NCBI GenBank assembly: GCA_964387285.1
Contig: CAYLWO010000015.1
Location: 30,210 to 94,209, forward strand
Origin: Anaerohabitans sp964387285
Lineage (GTDB): Bacteria; Zhuqueibacterota; Zhuqueibacteria; Residuimicrobiales; Residuimicrobiaceae
Direction of reading: 5' to 3'
DNA length: 64,000 nucleotides
A program made the position numbers and the translations under genes. Under the pieces are notes generated by a model that was not told the DNA's origin, ran no database searches, and was given only the letters and a program-made list of their open reading frames with translations. Below are positions 8,861-18,399 of this stretch, piece by piece; position 1 is the first letter of the stretch; every line of letters starts with the position of its first letter.

Positions 8861-10044
8861 AACCCAGAATACGCGTCCTGCATGTCATTACCCGTCTGGT
8901 AGCCGGCGGCGCTGATGAAAATACCCTGGCCACGGTTGAGGGATTGGACAAATCCCGTTACGAGGTGGATCTGATCGTCGGCGGTCAATCGGATTTTGAT
9001 TTTGCTGCACAGATTCGCAGCTGTCGTTTGATCACCTTGCCCGAGTTAGTGCGCGATCCGGCATTGTTGCAAGATATCAAAGCCTTTATAAAATTATGCC
9101 GGATCATTCGCAAGGGACGTTATCACATTGTGCATACGCACACAGCCAAAGCAGGCATGTTGGGCAGACTGGCCGGATTTGCCTGCAACACACCGCTGGT
9201 GATTCATACATTGCACGGCAGTACGTTTCACGATTCTCTGCATCCGATTCGCAGCAGAATATACCGGTTGATGGAGCGTATGGCGGCTCGCGCCACCAGC
9301 CAGTTCGTCACGGTCGGCGATGATTTACGCGAAATTTATCTGGATGCGCGCATCGGTCAGGCAGATCGTTACGTGACCATTCGCAGCGGATTTGATCTGG
9401 ATCGCTTTCGACTTTCTCCGGCAGAGGTGGGGCAGCGAGGTAAAATGATGCGCGCCTCGTTAAACCTGACCGCAGACCAGCCGGTTATCGGCACAGCCGG
9501 AAGATTAGAGACGCGCAAGGGTCATATCTATTTTTTGCAGGCTGCGCAGCAAGTACTGCAGCAGTTTCCGCAGGCGATTTTTCTCATTGCCGGCGACGGC
9601 CCGTCCCGACGGGAACTGCTGAATCAGGCGCAGTCGTTGGGCATTGACAAGAGCGTATATTTTTTAGGTCATCGTTATGACATTGAAGACGTCATGGCCG
9701 CGATGGATGTGTTCCTGCTGACCTCTTTGTGGGAAGGATTGCCGCGCGTGCTGGTGCAGGCCGCGGCCCTGGGCAAACCCATTGTCAGTTTTGACATCGA
9801 AGGAGTTCGTGAAGTGGTGGTGGACGGCGAGAACGGCTATGTTCTGCCGTTGCGCGACGTCGATGGATTGACCCATTGCCTTGCCCGCTTGATCGGCCGG
9901 CGACAGGAGGCGGAAAAAATGGGCGAATGCGGCCGTCGCATGGTGACCGCCGAATGGGATGTGACGAACATGGTGCAACGCATCTCTGATTTGTATCGGC
10001 ATCTATTGATGCGCAAAGGAATTGATTTCGAACCTGTTACATAA
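8848..10044 (+). CDS. Glycosyltransferase, GT4 family
   Basis: A 398-residue GT4 enzyme with a clear GAGGAG ribosome-binding site 5 nt before ATG 8848. VLHVITRLVAGGADENTL is the N-terminal loop. THTAKAGMLGRLAGF and TLHGSTFHDSLHP match the WbpH/PglA-type acceptor domain, and TSLWEGLPRVLVQAAALG is the donor EX7E segment, the second glutamate being replaced by Q. That E-to-Q change is seen in some family members. It resembles the product of the gene at 4945 across its length. It is the last glycosyltransferase before the polyprenyl-phosphate transferase at 10059. Confidence 0.9.
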   Translation: MGLMKPRIRVLHVITRLVAGGADENTLATVEGLDKSRYEVDLIVGGQSDFDFAAQIRSCRLITLPELVRDPALLQDIKAFIKLCRIIRKGRYHIVHTHTAKAGMLGRLAGFACNTPLVIHTLHGSTFHDSLHPIRSRIYRLMERMAARATSQFVTVGDDLREIYLDARIGQADRYVTIRSGFDLDRFRLSPAEVGQRGKMMRASLNLTADQPVIGTAGRLETRKGHIYFLQAAQQVLQQFPQAIFLIAGDGPSRRELLNQAQSLGIDKSVYFLGHRYDIEDVMAAMDVFLLTSLWEGLPRVLVQAAALGKPIVSFDIEGVREVVVDGENGYVLPLRDVDGLTHCLARLIGRRQEAEKMGECGRRMVTAEWDVTNMVQRISDLYRHLLMRKGIDFEPVT

Positions 10045-10058
10045 AACCGGAACAGACT

Positions 10059-11051
10059 ATGACTATGTTTTTCTATCTCTTTCTCATGGCCATTCCATTG
10101 ATCATCGCTGTATTGTACACGCCGGTCATCCGACGTATTGCCTTACGGTTCGGCATCTTTGCCGTACCGAATCATCGCACCATGCATAACGGCCACGTAC
10201 CCAAATTGGGCGGAGTTGCCATCTTTACCGCCTTTATCCTGGCTGTGGTGTTAACCGGAATGCTTTACCCTGAGCACCTGCTGCCTTTTCGATCAGAGAT
10301 CGTCAGCCTGCTGACAGGTGTTATTGTGCTGATGTGTTTGGGCGCTTTGGATGACAAATATGATTTGAACTGCAATCTCAAATTGACCGTTGAAATATTG
10401 GCGGCGACGCTGGCCGCGGCCAGCGGTTGGCGTTTGGACACCGCCATTATGCCCGGTTTCGAATTAGAGTTGGGTCTCTGGTCCTGGCCGCTGACGGTTT
10501 TATGGATCGTCGGCGTGACCAATGCCATTAATATGGTGGACGGCCTCGACGGACTGGCCGGCGGCATCACTCTGGTCATCTCCACGATAACCATCGCCGT
10601 GGCCGCCCTGTACGGCAACACTTTGGCGTTATTGATCGCACCGTTGCTCATGGGCAGTGTGATCGGTTTTTTACGCTATAATGTGCATCCGGCGAGAATT
10701 TTTATGGGCGACTCGGGCAGCTTGCCGTTGGGATTTATTCTGGCTTGTCTGAGTCTGCAGGCGACCATGACGGTTCCGGGCAAAGCTGCGGTGGCGGTGC
10801 CGTTGTTGATGCTGGCCTTGCCGATTACCGATACGGTTCTGGCTATCACCCGCCGGCTACGGCGCGGCATTCATCCTTTTCACGCCGATCGGGAACACAT
10901 CCATCATCGTTTGGTCAAAATGGGTTTAAGCCATAGCGGCGCAGCCATGTTCATGGTCGCCATGAGCGCCATTTTCGCCTTGTTGGCTTTTTTGATGGCG
11001 CAAGGCATGCTGGCCAATGTGAAATTTTTGGCAATTCTGTCATTGAAATAA
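10059..11051 (+). CDS. Polyprenyl-phosphate N-acetylhexosamine-1-phosphate transferase (WecA/TagO-like)
   Basis: A 330-residue integral membrane enzyme of the MraY/WecA (PNPT) superfamily with about ten membrane segments. The family transfers a HexNAc-1-phosphate from a UDP-sugar to undecaprenyl phosphate, the first membrane step of O-antigen, teichoic acid or ECA synthesis. Visible motifs are the Mg-binding D98-D99 in LGALDDKYDLN, NAINMVDGLDGLAGG at about 155-169, FMGDSGS with D218, and the C-terminal ADREHIHHRL histidine loop of the WecA/TagO type rather than MraY. It starts 14 nt after the preceding transferase. A second, divergent copy lies at 18400. MurNAc-pentapeptide specificity is unlikely. 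Confidence 0.9.
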   Translation: MTMFFYLFLMAIPLIIAVLYTPVIRRIALRFGIFAVPNHRTMHNGHVPKLGGVAIFTAFILAVVLTGMLYPEHLLPFRSEIVSLLTGVIVLMCLGALDDKYDLNCNLKLTVEILAATLAAASGWRLDTAIMPGFELELGLWSWPLTVLWIVGVTNAINMVDGLDGLAGGITLVISTITIAVAALYGNTLALLIAPLLMGSVIGFLRYNVHPARIFMGDSGSLPLGFILACLSLQATMTVPGKAAVAVPLLMLALPITDTVLAITRRLRRGIHPFHADREHIHHRLVKMGLSHSGAAMFMVAMSAIFALLAFLMAQGMLANVKFLAILSLK

Positions 11052-11077
11052 ATCTGCATTGAGCTGGTTGTATTCAT

Positions 11078-11110
11078 AGACCTCACAGGTTTGAAAAACC
11101 TGTGAGGTCT
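11078..11110. repeat. Perfect 15-bp inverted repeat (hairpin) after the wecA-like gene
   Basis: Bases 11078-11092 pair perfectly with 11096-11110, leaving a 3-nt loop (GAA). The arm begins AGACCTCACAGG. T-rich sequence follows on the plus strand (TTTGTCTAT), so it could end transcription of the upstream operon. It resembles in architecture the CCTTGCGAAGG hairpins elsewhere in the window but differs in sequence, which suggests a second dispersed palindrome family rather than a dedicated terminator. Confidence 0.7.
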
Positions 11111-11240
11111 TTGTCTATATGAGTGCCGCCGAAAGTGATGTTTTCAATTTGCGGAAGAATGGTTTCCTGTTGAATTTTATATGAAATGTTGTAACTTGTA
11201 ATTTGCAAAATCTCTTCGGGCATATTCTATCCAGGTCGAC

Positions 11241-14200
11241 ATGCTGAGAAAATGGTTATTTTTTTTCGTATTGATCTTGTCCGCCGTAAACGGATTTTCC
11301 GTACAGTCCGACAATTTCCGGATTATTGAGAAAAGCAGCGAGGCCATGCTCATCGAATGGCAGGCGCCTGAACTGGTATGGGAAAACGTCGTTCTGAATG
11401 GCGCTTCATTCCTGCGTCCGCACATGGGGACTCTGCTGTTGAATCAGGATGCGGACAAACCCGGATTGCCGTTGGACGCCTTTTGTCTGGATGTGCCGCC
11501 GGGCTTGCACGCCCGGGTCCTGGCGCTCGATTCGGTCTATACCGAGCAGACCATCGCTCATGCGCCGCTGCCGGGGCGCGTTACCGACGCTGACGCCGTC
11601 GTGAACTCGGTTCCCGGCTACTATCCCAACTGTTTTATCCGCCAGGAAACCGGCAGCATCAAGGGACAAAACCGCTTGCGCATCCAGATCACGCCGATTC
11701 AATATAACGAACTGGGACAACGGATGCGTGTTCTTTCCTACGCACGTTTGCAAATTGTTTTTGCAGCGCAAACAGGTTTGCGCAAAACAGCAGCTCACGC
11801 TCCCATTTGGCAGCCGGACGCCGGCCGCAGCGTCAAGCTGGCGTTGGTGGATTCCGGCCTGTATGAGATCAGCGGAACAGCCCTGCAAACAGCCGGCGTT
11901 TACCTCGCCAATATTAATCCGGATGAATTAAAACTCTATTATCAAGGTCAGGAGCAACCATTATCCGTGCTCTCTGATCAAGCGGGTCGCTTGTCAACAG
12001 GCGACCGGATACGGTTTTATGCTGAGCGACGTCATGGCGATGCGGAATATTTTAACGCCTATTCTGATACAAATATCTACTGGTTGACCTGGATGCCAGG
12101 TCCGGGCCTTCGGTACAGACCGGAACCGGCCGACACCTCAGCCATTTTGCTGGATCACTTACCCGGGCATCTGCATCTGGAAAAAGACGTGGCTTATTAT
12201 TCCGGCGATACGGATACGGACATTCATGATACGGAAAAGGTCTCCGGCGAAGGGTGGGTGTGGAATATCATCAACCGCAACGGCTCTTTTTCCTTTTCTT
12301 TCGATCTGCTCAATGCGTATGAATATCAGGATTCTGTAAGTGTACGGCTGCGGCTGCGCGGCACAACCCTGGATAGCCATACCCCGGATCATCATGTGCA
12401 GATTTATCTCAATCAAACCAAGGTTAAAGACTTTTATTTCAGCGACCGCGAGGAAGTACAGCCGGTGTTCAAAGTTCCCGCTGCTTTGCTGAAAGCGCGC
12501 GACAACTCTATGGAAATTCGTTCGCTGGCTGATACCGAAGCGGAGCGATCCCAGTTCTATCTGGACTGGGTGGATTTATATTTTCAGCAGCGTTGCAGCG
12601 CCATAAACGCAAGTTATTTGTATGATGGCGCTGATGTGGACCCTGCGCAGGCCCTGTTTGTGGATGGATTCGCAACGCCCGCCATTTCCGTGTGGGATCT
12701 GGATAACGGCTACACCCTTACCGGTGCACAAACCGGCGCCTTTTTTCGCGCTGCCGTGCAGGTGCGTTCTGCCGGATTGGTGGACGGCAACCAGGCGCTT
12801 TTTTTTCTGAACAGTGAAGAAATTTATCGCGGTAATCGCGGCCATAACCTGGTCGCATTGGATGGCGTCACAGGCCAGGTTTTGGTCAAGCGCAATTTTG
12901 ACACCTATGGTTCGCAGGCGCAGTCCGACAGCCTGGCGGCATTTTTGCAGCGGTTGCCGAATCAGACCATTGTCCTGCTCGCCGTAGCGGATGACGGGTC
13001 GTCCAGTTTGACCGCGAATGCGAAAAATGCAATTATTGCTTTGGGCGGCAGCAACGCGGGGCAACTGAAATTTCGCGACAGCTATGCGCTCATCGCGCGC
13101 AAGGGTGGATCTGCGGATCAGGCGATTGAGATGTGGAGATCGCAAGGTCAGGGAGCGGCCCGCGCTGATGCGGCGTTCACTTTTACCGGAGCGAACCAAT
13201 ACGGCGTGCGGTTTTCACGCAGGCCCGGCAGTGCCGGGAGAACAGCTGTTTTCGATTCGACTGCCTATAAAACACCGCTGTCTATGACTGTTTATCAGGG
13301 TGAGGATTTGGCTTCCTCTGATCTGTCGGCAGATTATATCGTCATTACGCATGCACAATTTTTACCTGCCGCACAACAAATTGCCGCTTATCGGCAATCA
13401 CGGAACGGCATGCGCACACACATTGCTTTAATCGATGACATCTATGATTCTTTTTCTTACGGTTTGAAAAGTCCGCATGCGATAAAAGAATTTTTACGTT
13501 ATGCCTGGCAGAACTGGGTGCGGCCGGCGCCGGCCTATGTCCTGCTCATCGGCGATGCGTCTACGGATCCGAAATACCTTTACGGCAGACTGGGTCAGAA
13601 TGATTTCGTGCCCACTTATGGCAATCCGGTGAGCGATCTGTGGTTTGTTTGTCTGGACGACAGCGCGGATTATCTTCCCGAGATGTCCATCGGCCGCTGG
13701 CCGGTGGAAACCCTGGCGCAGGCTGAGGCGGCGGTGCAAAAGACAGTCGAATACGAGAGCACGCCGTCGGCAGAATGGAAAAAAGAATTTTTATTCATCA
13801 GCGGCGGATTTACCTATCTGGAACAGTCCTCTTTTCGCGGCCAGTCCAATAACCTGCATAATGATTTTGTCAAACCGGCGCCGTTATGCGGTCACAGTGA
13901 GATGATCCAAAAAACTTCATTGGATTTTCGCGAGGGCGAGAATCGTCCGGAGATTATGGCGGCGTTGAACAGCGGCAAGGTGTGGACCAATTTTATCGGC
14001 CATGCCGCCAGCCGTACCTGGGATATGATGTTTCACAATGCGGATATCGATCTGCTGGATAATGCGCCGCGTTACTCCTTTATAACCTCCATGACCTGTC
14101 ACACCGGTCGCTTTGCCCAGCCGGATCAGGTCAGTTTCGGTGAAAACTTTATACTGGCGCCGGGCCGCGGCGCCATCGCCTTTCTGGGCACCTCCGGCTG

Positions 14201-16874
14201 GGGATATACCTATGAAGATTACCTGTTTTTGCGCAGGTTGTTTCCGGCAGCCGCAAAAGATACCGTGCGGATTATCGGCCGCATTGTCGATCAGGCCAAG
14301 TCCGCGCTTTGGGATGCCTATGGCAGCAGCCGAAACATCCGTGATATGGCTTTGCAGTACAATCTCCTGGGCGATCCGGCTGTCGCGCTGGCCCTGCCCA
14401 CGCAACCGGATTTGGCGCTGACGCCGGACGATCTGCAAATCAGCCCGGAAAATCCCAGCGAGGCTGACTCGATTGCCACTGTCCGGCTGCGGATTCGCAA
14501 TTACGGTCTGGCTACAGTGGACAGCATTCAAGTAACGCTGGCCTCACAGCATCCGGTTGTGGGGCGCACCGAAATCGCTTCCTTGCGTCGTCCAGCTATT
14601 GGACGTCGGGATTCGCTGACCGTGCAGTGGCCTTTGCGGCAAATGGCCGGCGCCGTAGGAGTGAAAGCACGCCTCGATGAGCTTAATGCTGTTGAGGAAG
14701 CGGATGAAAACAACAACGAACTGACTAAACAGGTTGCGGTGTTGTCCAGCCGTGTTGTGTTGATTGCCCCGCAGGACCACAGCGTATCGCCATATAATCA
14801 GACTGTTTTAAAAATTCAGAATCCGCAGATCGGCGGATTTAATAACCAATTTTTTGAGTTTCAGATTGACACAACCTGCAGCTTTAACAGCAAGCTGCTG
14901 CAACGTTCCGGCCCTGTTTCATCCGGCATATTGGCCACATCGTGGTCATCCGGCATACTGCTGCCGGGACAAAATTATTGTTGGTCTGTGCACAACCGGG
15001 TCGATGGCGCTGAACACTATTCCCTGTCCGGGCGATTCTATTCCGGTGGTGTTGCGGAATACGGCTGGCGGCAGGAGGCTGAACAGATGCCGGATAATCC
15101 GTTTCTGCAGCATGTCGAGGTCGAAGAGCATGAATTGCGTTTGCATAAACGCACTCTGCCGTTGTTGGTGCAATCCGCCGGTTTTACCGCCGGTCATTAT
15201 GCCATCATTGACATGATGGGTGAACCGTTGATGACGACCGGTCGCGGTTATAATGTGGTGGTGATGGACCGTAAAACAGCCCGGGTCGTAACGACACGGC
15301 GGTTCGATGTCTATGGCGATGCAACTGCAGCTACGGATATGGCGCAATTGTTGAATAGCCTGACCAGCGGTGAATTGGTGCTCATGGCAGTAAGCGACGA
15401 CGGCGCGATTAATATGAATGAAACCGCTTTTGCGGCCCTTGAAGCGCTGGGCAGCACCCAGATCCGCAAGATGCAATTCCGCGATTCGTGGGCGTTTATC
15501 AGCTTTAGAGGCGCGACGCCGGGCGAGGTTAAAGAAAAATATATGCCCGGCAGCGGCAGCGCAATCCGCGAAGCGGTGGTCCAGGACACACTGCGGCTGT
15601 TTAGTGAACAAGGTGAAATACATACCGCAGCCATCGGCCCGGTTAAACAGTGGGGCTTGCTGTCGATGAATGCGAGCGCCCCGGATTCCACTCAAATAGA
15701 GCTATCCGTGTGGGGGCGAAACTCATCCACAGGCAACATCGATACGTTGTTGTCCCGGTCAATGCTTATGTCGGTTGATCTGGCCGACGTGCCGGCGGAT
15801 CGTTATCCGACACTGCAACTCGGTGCACGACTGCAAACCAAAGACGGACATGTAACACCGGTGCTGCATGACTGGCAGATGCAGTTTCTGCCGGCGCCGG
15901 ACCTGGCTGTTGGTCCTGCTGTTTTTAAACAGAGCCGGGATTCTCTTTTGATCGGCGGTACATTGTCGCTTGAATTATCTCTATACAATATCGGCACACA
16001 GCCGGCTGACAGCTGCCTGATCTCATTTCAAGAATCTGATCCTATCATCGGCTACCGTACGTTTGCTGTTGTACGCCGAACCGTGCCGCTGGCGCCGGAC
16101 AGCTCCTGGATTGTGCGACAAACCTGGACCGCCTCAGGAAAAGCGGGCATGCGTCAGTTACTCATCAGCGTGGATCCGCTGCATCATATCAATGAAGTGA
16201 TAGAAACCAATAATACGATCACCACCAACGTACGCGTACTGGCCGATACGGTCAAACCGGATATCCTCGTGACCTTTGATGCGCGGGAGATTATCAGTGG
16301 GGATCTGGTGGCCAGTCAGCCTCGTATTTTAATCTCGTTACGGGACAACAGCCCCCAAGCGTTGCAGGACAGCTCCCGGGTTTCCCTGTGGCTGGACGGC
16401 AAACGTATTTTTTTCGGCAACAACAGCGCGATTTTGCAATGGCAGCCGGCGCCGGTCGGCGTGTCTGCTTTGCTGGAATATACGCCGACGCTCAGGGACG
16501 GCGATCACTATTTCGAAGTAATTGTCAAAGATCCGAGCGGCAATACCAGTACGCGCCATGAAGAATTTACTGTGGAAGCGGATCTTAAAATCATGCAGTT
16601 GTTGAATTATCCCAATCCCTTTTCTGATCATACCGATATCACCTTTATGCTGACCCAGCCGGCGCAAATTTCCATAAAAATATTCACCGTGGCTGGTCGC
16701 ATGATCCGCGAATTGGCCGACGATGTCAGCGCCGCCGGATTCATCATCATTCCCTGGGACGGCCGTGACGCGGACGGCGACAGGCTCGCGAACGGCGTTT
16801 ATCTCTACAAGGTCGTCGCACGTATTGACAATGAAAAAGTCGAAGAAATCGGCAAAGCGCTGGTCATCAGATAG
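11241..16874 (+). CDS. Exported gingipain-like (peptidase C25) protein with sorting domain
   Basis: A 1877-residue multidomain exported protein. Residues 1-20 form a signal peptide. A C25 cysteine-peptidase core spans about 700-1050: VLLIGDAS, then GHA with His921 and SMTCHTGRF with Cys953. The His-Cys spacing of 32 is close to that of gingipains. Two FAM3/ILEI-like domains are seen at about 510-620 (VALDGVTGQVLVKRNFDTYG) and about 1310-1430 (VVVMDRKTARVVTTRRFDVYG). CARDB-like beta domains follow each (DLALTPDDLQ, DLAVGPAVF). Residues 1785-1877 (LLNYPNPFSD to the end) form an FlgD/type IX-like sorting domain. It probably acts at the cell surface. Unlike PorU it retains a sorting domain, so it is more likely a cargo protease. 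Confidence 0.85.
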   Translation: MLRKWLFFFVLILSAVNGFSVQSDNFRIIEKSSEAMLIEWQAPELVWENVVLNGASFLRPHMGTLLLNQDADKPGLPLDAFCLDVPPGLHARVLALDSVYTEQTIAHAPLPGRVTDADAVVNSVPGYYPNCFIRQETGSIKGQNRLRIQITPIQYNELGQRMRVLSYARLQIVFAAQTGLRKTAAHAPIWQPDAGRSVKLALVDSGLYEISGTALQTAGVYLANINPDELKLYYQGQEQPLSVLSDQAGRLSTGDRIRFYAERRHGDAEYFNAYSDTNIYWLTWMPGPGLRYRPEPADTSAILLDHLPGHLHLEKDVAYYSGDTDTDIHDTEKVSGEGWVWNIINRNGSFSFSFDLLNAYEYQDSVSVRLRLRGTTLDSHTPDHHVQIYLNQTKVKDFYFSDREEVQPVFKVPAALLKARDNSMEIRSLADTEAERSQFYLDWVDLYFQQRCSAINASYLYDGADVDPAQALFVDGFATPAISVWDLDNGYTLTGAQTGAFFRAAVQVRSAGLVDGNQALFFLNSEEIYRGNRGHNLVALDGVTGQVLVKRNFDTYGSQAQSDSLAAFLQRLPNQTIVLLAVADDGSSSLTANAKNAIIALGGSNAGQLKFRDSYALIARKGGSADQAIEMWRSQGQGAARADAAFTFTGANQYGVRFSRRPGSAGRTAVFDSTAYKTPLSMTVYQGEDLASSDLSADYIVITHAQFLPAAQQIAAYRQSRNGMRTHIALIDDIYDSFSYGLKSPHAIKEFLRYAWQNWVRPAPAYVLLIGDASTDPKYLYGRLGQNDFVPTYGNPVSDLWFVCLDDSADYLPEMSIGRWPVETLAQAEAAVQKTVEYESTPSAEWKKEFLFISGGFTYLEQSSFRGQSNNLHNDFVKPAPLCGHSEMIQKTSLDFREGENRPEIMAALNSGKVWTNFIGHAASRTWDMMFHNADIDLLDNAPRYSFITSMTCHTGRFAQPDQVSFGENFILAPGRGAIAFLGTSGWGYTYEDYLFLRRLFPAAAKDTVRIIGRIVDQAKSALWDAYGSSRNIRDMALQYNLLGDPAVALALPTQPDLALTPDDLQISPENPSEADSIATVRLRIRNYGLATVDSIQVTLASQHPVVGRTEIASLRRPAIGRRDSLTVQWPLRQMAGAVGVKARLDELNAVEEADENNNELTKQVAVLSSRVVLIAPQDHSVSPYNQTVLKIQNPQIGGFNNQFFEFQIDTTCSFNSKLLQRSGPVSSGILATSWSSGILLPGQNYCWSVHNRVDGAEHYSLSGRFYSGGVAEYGWRQEAEQMPDNPFLQHVEVEEHELRLHKRTLPLLVQSAGFTAGHYAIIDMMGEPLMTTGRGYNVVVMDRKTARVVTTRRFDVYGDATAATDMAQLLNSLTSGELVLMAVSDDGAINMNETAFAALEALGSTQIRKMQFRDSWAFISFRGATPGEVKEKYMPGSGSAIREAVVQDTLRLFSEQGEIHTAAIGPVKQWGLLSMNASAPDSTQIELSVWGRNSSTGNIDTLLSRSMLMSVDLADVPADRYPTLQLGARLQTKDGHVTPVLHDWQMQFLPAPDLAVGPAVFKQSRDSLLIGGTLSLELSLYNIGTQPADSCLISFQESDPIIGYRTFAVVRRTVPLAPDSSWIVRQTWTASGKAGMRQLLISVDPLHHINEVIETNNTITTNVRVLADTVKPDILVTFDAREIISGDLVASQPRILISLRDNSPQALQDSSRVSLWLDGKRIFFGNNSAILQWQPAPVGVSALLEYTPTLRDGDHYFEVIVKDPSGNTSTRHEEFTVEADLKIMQLLNYPNPFSDHTDITFMLTQPAQISIKIFTVAGRMIRELADDVSAAGFIIIPWDGRDADGDRLANGVYLYKVVARIDNEKVEEIGKALVIR

Positions 16875-16916
16875 AAAATTGAATTGAATAATTGGATAAT
16901 AATTGTTAATTTTAAT

Positions 16917-16991
16917 CTTGCGAAGGTCGGCTTTATAATGTTATATGGAATAGGAATTTCCATCTCGCGTTGCTGACCAGACCTTCGCAAG
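16917..16991. repeat. 75-bp element with perfect 12-bp inverted ends (CTTGCGAAGGTC)
   Basis: CTTGCGAAGGTC at 16917-16928 is the exact reverse complement of 16980-16991. The 51-nt interior is AT-rich on its left side and contains a small TAGGAATTTCCA palindrome. The element fills most of the gap between the C25 protein and the glycosyltransferase at 17003, ending only 11 nt before its ATG. The same arm sequence recurs as tight hairpins at 18339 and 25077, so this looks like a copy whose loop is expanded or contains an insertion. Confidence 0.75.
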
Positions 16992-17002
16992 GTGCTCTGA
17001 TA

Positions 17003-18226
17003 ATGAAGATTTTATACATCAGCCAATATTATCCGCCTGAGGTGGGCGCTACACAAAATCGGGCGCAAGAGATGGCTGCGTATTTGACGCAACTGGGTCA
17101 TAGCGTGACGGTGTTGACCGAGTTTCCAAATCATCCCAAGGGCGTCATCGGCCCGGCATGGCGGCATCATGGCTGGCGCCATATCGAAGAGCGGGATGGC
17201 ATGCGCGTCATTCGCGTCTGGGTCTTTGCCCGGCAGCGTAAAAATTTTTGCACCCGGCTGGGTCTTTATCTCAGTTTTATGTGCCATGCGGCCCTGGCCG
17301 GAACCTTGATGCAAGGTCGCTATGATATAGTCTTGGCCACTTCGCCGCCGTATTTTGTCGGTGTGACCGGATTGTGGCTGAGTTGGATCAAAAAGGCCCG
17401 CTTTGTTTACGAGGTGCGTGATCTCTGGCTGCGTTCGGCCGTTGAACTGGGTGAAGTGAAAAATCCGCGCATCATTGCCTGGGCCGATCGACTGGAAAAT
17501 TGCTACTACCGCAAAGCAGCGGCTATTGTGACGGTAACGGCCGGGATCTATGATGAAATTGCCGCAAAAGGATTCGCCGATAAACTGCGACTGATTTATA
17601 ACGGCGCCAATTGCAGCTTGATGTTTGATCGCGGAAATGCCAGGCGACAGGAAATGGGCTGGGGCGATCGTTTTATTGTTTTATACGCCGGCGTTATGGG
17701 CATTGCCCAGGGCCTGGAAAATATCTGTCTGGCCATTCAGCATTTGCAGCGGTACAGGGATATTCATTTTGTTTTTATCGGTGAAGGTCCGGCGAAACCG
17801 GATATCCGGCAGTTGCAAACCAGTCTAGGTTTGCGGAATCTGACCCTGATGGATGAGATTGACCGGGAGCAGATTGCCGACTATATTTCCGCGGCTGATT
17901 GTTGTCTGGCGCCGTTGAAGAAACGGGAGATTTTTCGCAAGGCTCTGCCTTCCAAAGTATTCGATTATATGGCCTGCAGCCGACCGGTGCTGCTCGGCGT
18001 GGATGGCGAAGCGCGCCTGATGTTGGAAAAAGCCGGGGCCGGTCTCTATGTGGAACCGGAGAACAATGAAGAGTTGGAGAAAGCGATTCTTACCTTGAGA
18101 GCAGATCCCGTTTTATGCCGGAAAATGGGCACAGCGGGCCGCGCTTTTGTGGAAAAAAATTTTTCCAGGCAACAGGCGGCGATCAAGTTGGAAGAGACGC
18201 TCAAGATGGCGTGTGCAAAAAAATAA
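17003..18226 (+). CDS. Glycosyltransferase, GT4 family (WbuB-like)
   Basis: A 407-residue GT4 enzyme. MKILYISQYYPPEVGATQNR is the signature start of the WbuB/WcaI-like subgroup, and LPSKVFDYMACSRPVLLGVDGEA with EAGAGLYVEPEN-type spacing (KAGAGLYVEPEN) matches its donor end. WbuB proteins transfer deoxyaminosugars in O-antigen assembly. The exact sugar here is inferred at most. An in-frame ATG at 16970 would place 33 nt of the repeat element in the coding region and adds no family sequence, so ATG 17003 is preferred. It is separated from the main cluster by the C25 protease gene but followed by further polymer-assembly genes. Confidence 0.9.
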   Translation: MKILYISQYYPPEVGATQNRAQEMAAYLTQLGHSVTVLTEFPNHPKGVIGPAWRHHGWRHIEERDGMRVIRVWVFARQRKNFCTRLGLYLSFMCHAALAGTLMQGRYDIVLATSPPYFVGVTGLWLSWIKKARFVYEVRDLWLRSAVELGEVKNPRIIAWADRLENCYYRKAAAIVTVTAGIYDEIAAKGFADKLRLIYNGANCSLMFDRGNARRQEMGWGDRFIVLYAGVMGIAQGLENICLAIQHLQRYRDIHFVFIGEGPAKPDIRQLQTSLGLRNLTLMDEIDREQIADYISAADCCLAPLKKREIFRKALPSKVFDYMACSRPVLLGVDGEARLMLEKAGAGLYVEPENNEELEKAILTLRADPVLCRKMGTAGRAFVEKNFSRQQAAIKLEETLKMACAKK

Positions 18227-18285
18227 TAACCTTATATTTTTTCATAAGCATGTCGTTGAGGTTATCCAAAAAGCGACTTTAATAA

Positions 18286-18315
18286 GTAGTTCTTTCCGCC
18301 TAAAGACGGAACTAC
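18286..18315. repeat. Inverted repeat with GTAG foot (GTAGTTC / GAACTAC)
   Basis: GTAGTTC (18286-18292) is complementary to GAACTAC (18309-18315), with an additional CCG/CGG pairing inside after a short bulge. The GTAG at the foot of the stem is the tetranucleotide typical of REP sequences mobilised by REP-associated tyrosine transposases. It lies just upstream of the CCTTGCGAAGG hairpin in the same gap, between the genes at 17003 and 18400. Confidence 0.5.
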
Positions 18316-18338
18316 ATGCAAAAGGTTCTTTCAAGGAA

Positions 18339-18368
18339 CCTTGCGAAGGTTTTTAAACCTTCGCAAGG
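18339..18368. repeat. Perfect 14-bp hairpin of the CCTTGCGAAGG family
   Basis: CCTTGCGAAGGTTT (18339-18352) pairs perfectly with AAACCTTCGCAAGG (18355-18368) around a 2-nt loop. No T-run follows (the next bases are GTGATAC), so it does not look like an intrinsic terminator. It is one of three members of the family in this window. Confidence 0.85.
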
Positions 18369-18399
18369 GTGATACAATAAAAAAAACCGAGCAATTCCT

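Noticed and set aside
14946..15695. Antisense 249-codon frame opposite the C25 protein
   Set aside because: It is a long frame in a GC-rich gene, with no start context and no recognisable domain.
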